NCBI GenBank assembly: GCA_002898975.1
Contig: BEID01000092.1
Coordinates: 1 to 6,169 of the forward strand
DNA length: 6,169 nucleotides
Source: a bacterium HR27
Lineage (GTDB): Bacteria; Chloroflexota; Chloroflexia; Thermomicrobiales; Thermomicrobiaceae
Direction: 5' to 3'
Of this stretch, positions 5,797-6,169 are shown in pieces. Made by a program: the position numbers and the translations under genes. The stretch's first letter is position 1; each line of letters starts with the position of its first letter. The notes under the pieces were generated by a model. The model did no database searches. It was not told where the DNA came from and worked only from the letters and a program-made list of their open reading frames with translations.

Positions 5797-6169
5797 CTAC
5801 ATGCGTGCTGGGCCAGAGACGATCCGCCCCGGCAAGGCACCGGTGTGCACACCGTCGCGGAGAACCTGCTCTCCGTTGACCCAGACGTGACGGATTCCGC
5901 TCGGCAGCTGGTGCGGATCTTCGAACGTCGCCCGATCGGCCACCGCCTCCGGATCGAAGACGACGAGGTCAGCGTAGAACCCTGGGCGTACCTGTCCCCG
6001 ATCCCGCAAGCCGAGCCGGTCAGCGACTGCCGAAGTCATCTTGCGGATCGCTTCCTCGAGCGTGAGTACGCGTTCGTCGCGGACGTATCGCCCCAGTACC
6101 CGCGGATAGGTGCCGTAGGCCCGCGGGTGAACGGGCCCCTCAGCACGCGCCCAGGTCGGGTCGAGGCCA
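5797..6169 (-). CDS. N-acyl-D-amino-acid deacylase (D-aminoacylase), C-terminal part (runs off right edge)
   Basis: The 123 residues visible are the end of an amidohydrolase-superfamily enzyme that removes the acyl group from N-acyl-D-amino acids. Diagnostic stretches are HPRAYGTYPRVLGRYVRDE, then LTLEEAIRKMTSAVADRLGL, the beta-sandwich return DRGQVRPGFYADLVVFDPE, ATFEDPHQLPSGIRHVWVNG (the FEDPHQ motif is typical of the family) and the end GVHTGALPGRIVSGPARM. The metal ligands in the TIM barrel lie outside the window, so activity cannot be judged, but the C-terminal end shows no disruption. A methionine at 6037-6039 lies within the conserved domain and is not the real start. The stop is 14 nt before the MDR dehydrogenase start on the same strand, so this gene is the upstream member of that operon. 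Confidence 0.92.
   Translation of the reverse strand, partial: GLDPTWARAEGPVHPRAYGTYPRVLGRYVRDERVLTLEEAIRKMTSAVADRLGLRDRGQVRPGFYADLVVFDPEAVADRATFEDPHQLPSGIRHVWVNGEQVLRDGVHTGALPGRIVSGPARM

Overview
The window is GC-rich, about 60-65% by eye, and densely coded. Its genes have the GC-rich third positions that also produce many long spurious antisense reading frames. The gene content suggests a thermophilic, Gram-positive-like or Chloroflexota-type bacterium, with Thermomicrobia (Thermomicrobium, Sphaerobacter and relatives) as my best guess. That content is MreB downstream of a LysM/M23 wall protein, a DagK-type lipid kinase, an unusual two-domain class II aldolase, a zinc MDR dehydrogenase and a D-aminoacylase. 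The taxonomic guess rests on overall protein style, not on a marker gene.

Layout. (1) Minus strand, 1949 down to 1: a cell-wall transcription unit. A membrane-anchored protein with four LysM modules and a complete M23 endopeptidase domain is followed 31 nt later by the start of mreB, which runs off the left edge. A good sigma-70-like promoter (TTGACG, 17 nt, TATGCT) lies at 2038-2066. (2) 1950-2235: a 286-nt divergent promoter region with a small palindrome between the two promoters. (3) Plus strand, 2236-3228: a diacylglycerol kinase/YegS-family lipid kinase. (4) Plus strand, 3313-4479: a 388-residue protein with an unrecognised N-terminal domain of about 210 residues fused to a compact class II aldolase domain. 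It has its own extended -10 promoter, whose -35 box overlaps the stop codon of the kinase gene. (5) 4506-4536: a perfect 13-bp hairpin shared by the two converging transcription units. (6) Minus strand, 6169 down to 4553: the C-terminal end of an N-acyl-D-amino-acid deacylase, then, 14 nt later, a zinc-dependent MDR dehydrogenase, apparently one operon whose promoter is outside the window.

How they fit together. The left unit concerns cell shape and wall remodelling: peptidoglycan binding and cleavage plus the MreB scaffold. The lipid kinase probably serves phospholipid turnover. The right operon looks catabolic: deacylation of N-acyl-D-amino acids followed by an oxidation of unknown substrate. 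The aldolase-like protein is the least explained gene and the best candidate for something undescribed. I saw no tRNA, rRNA, CRISPR array, insertion sequence or phage gene.
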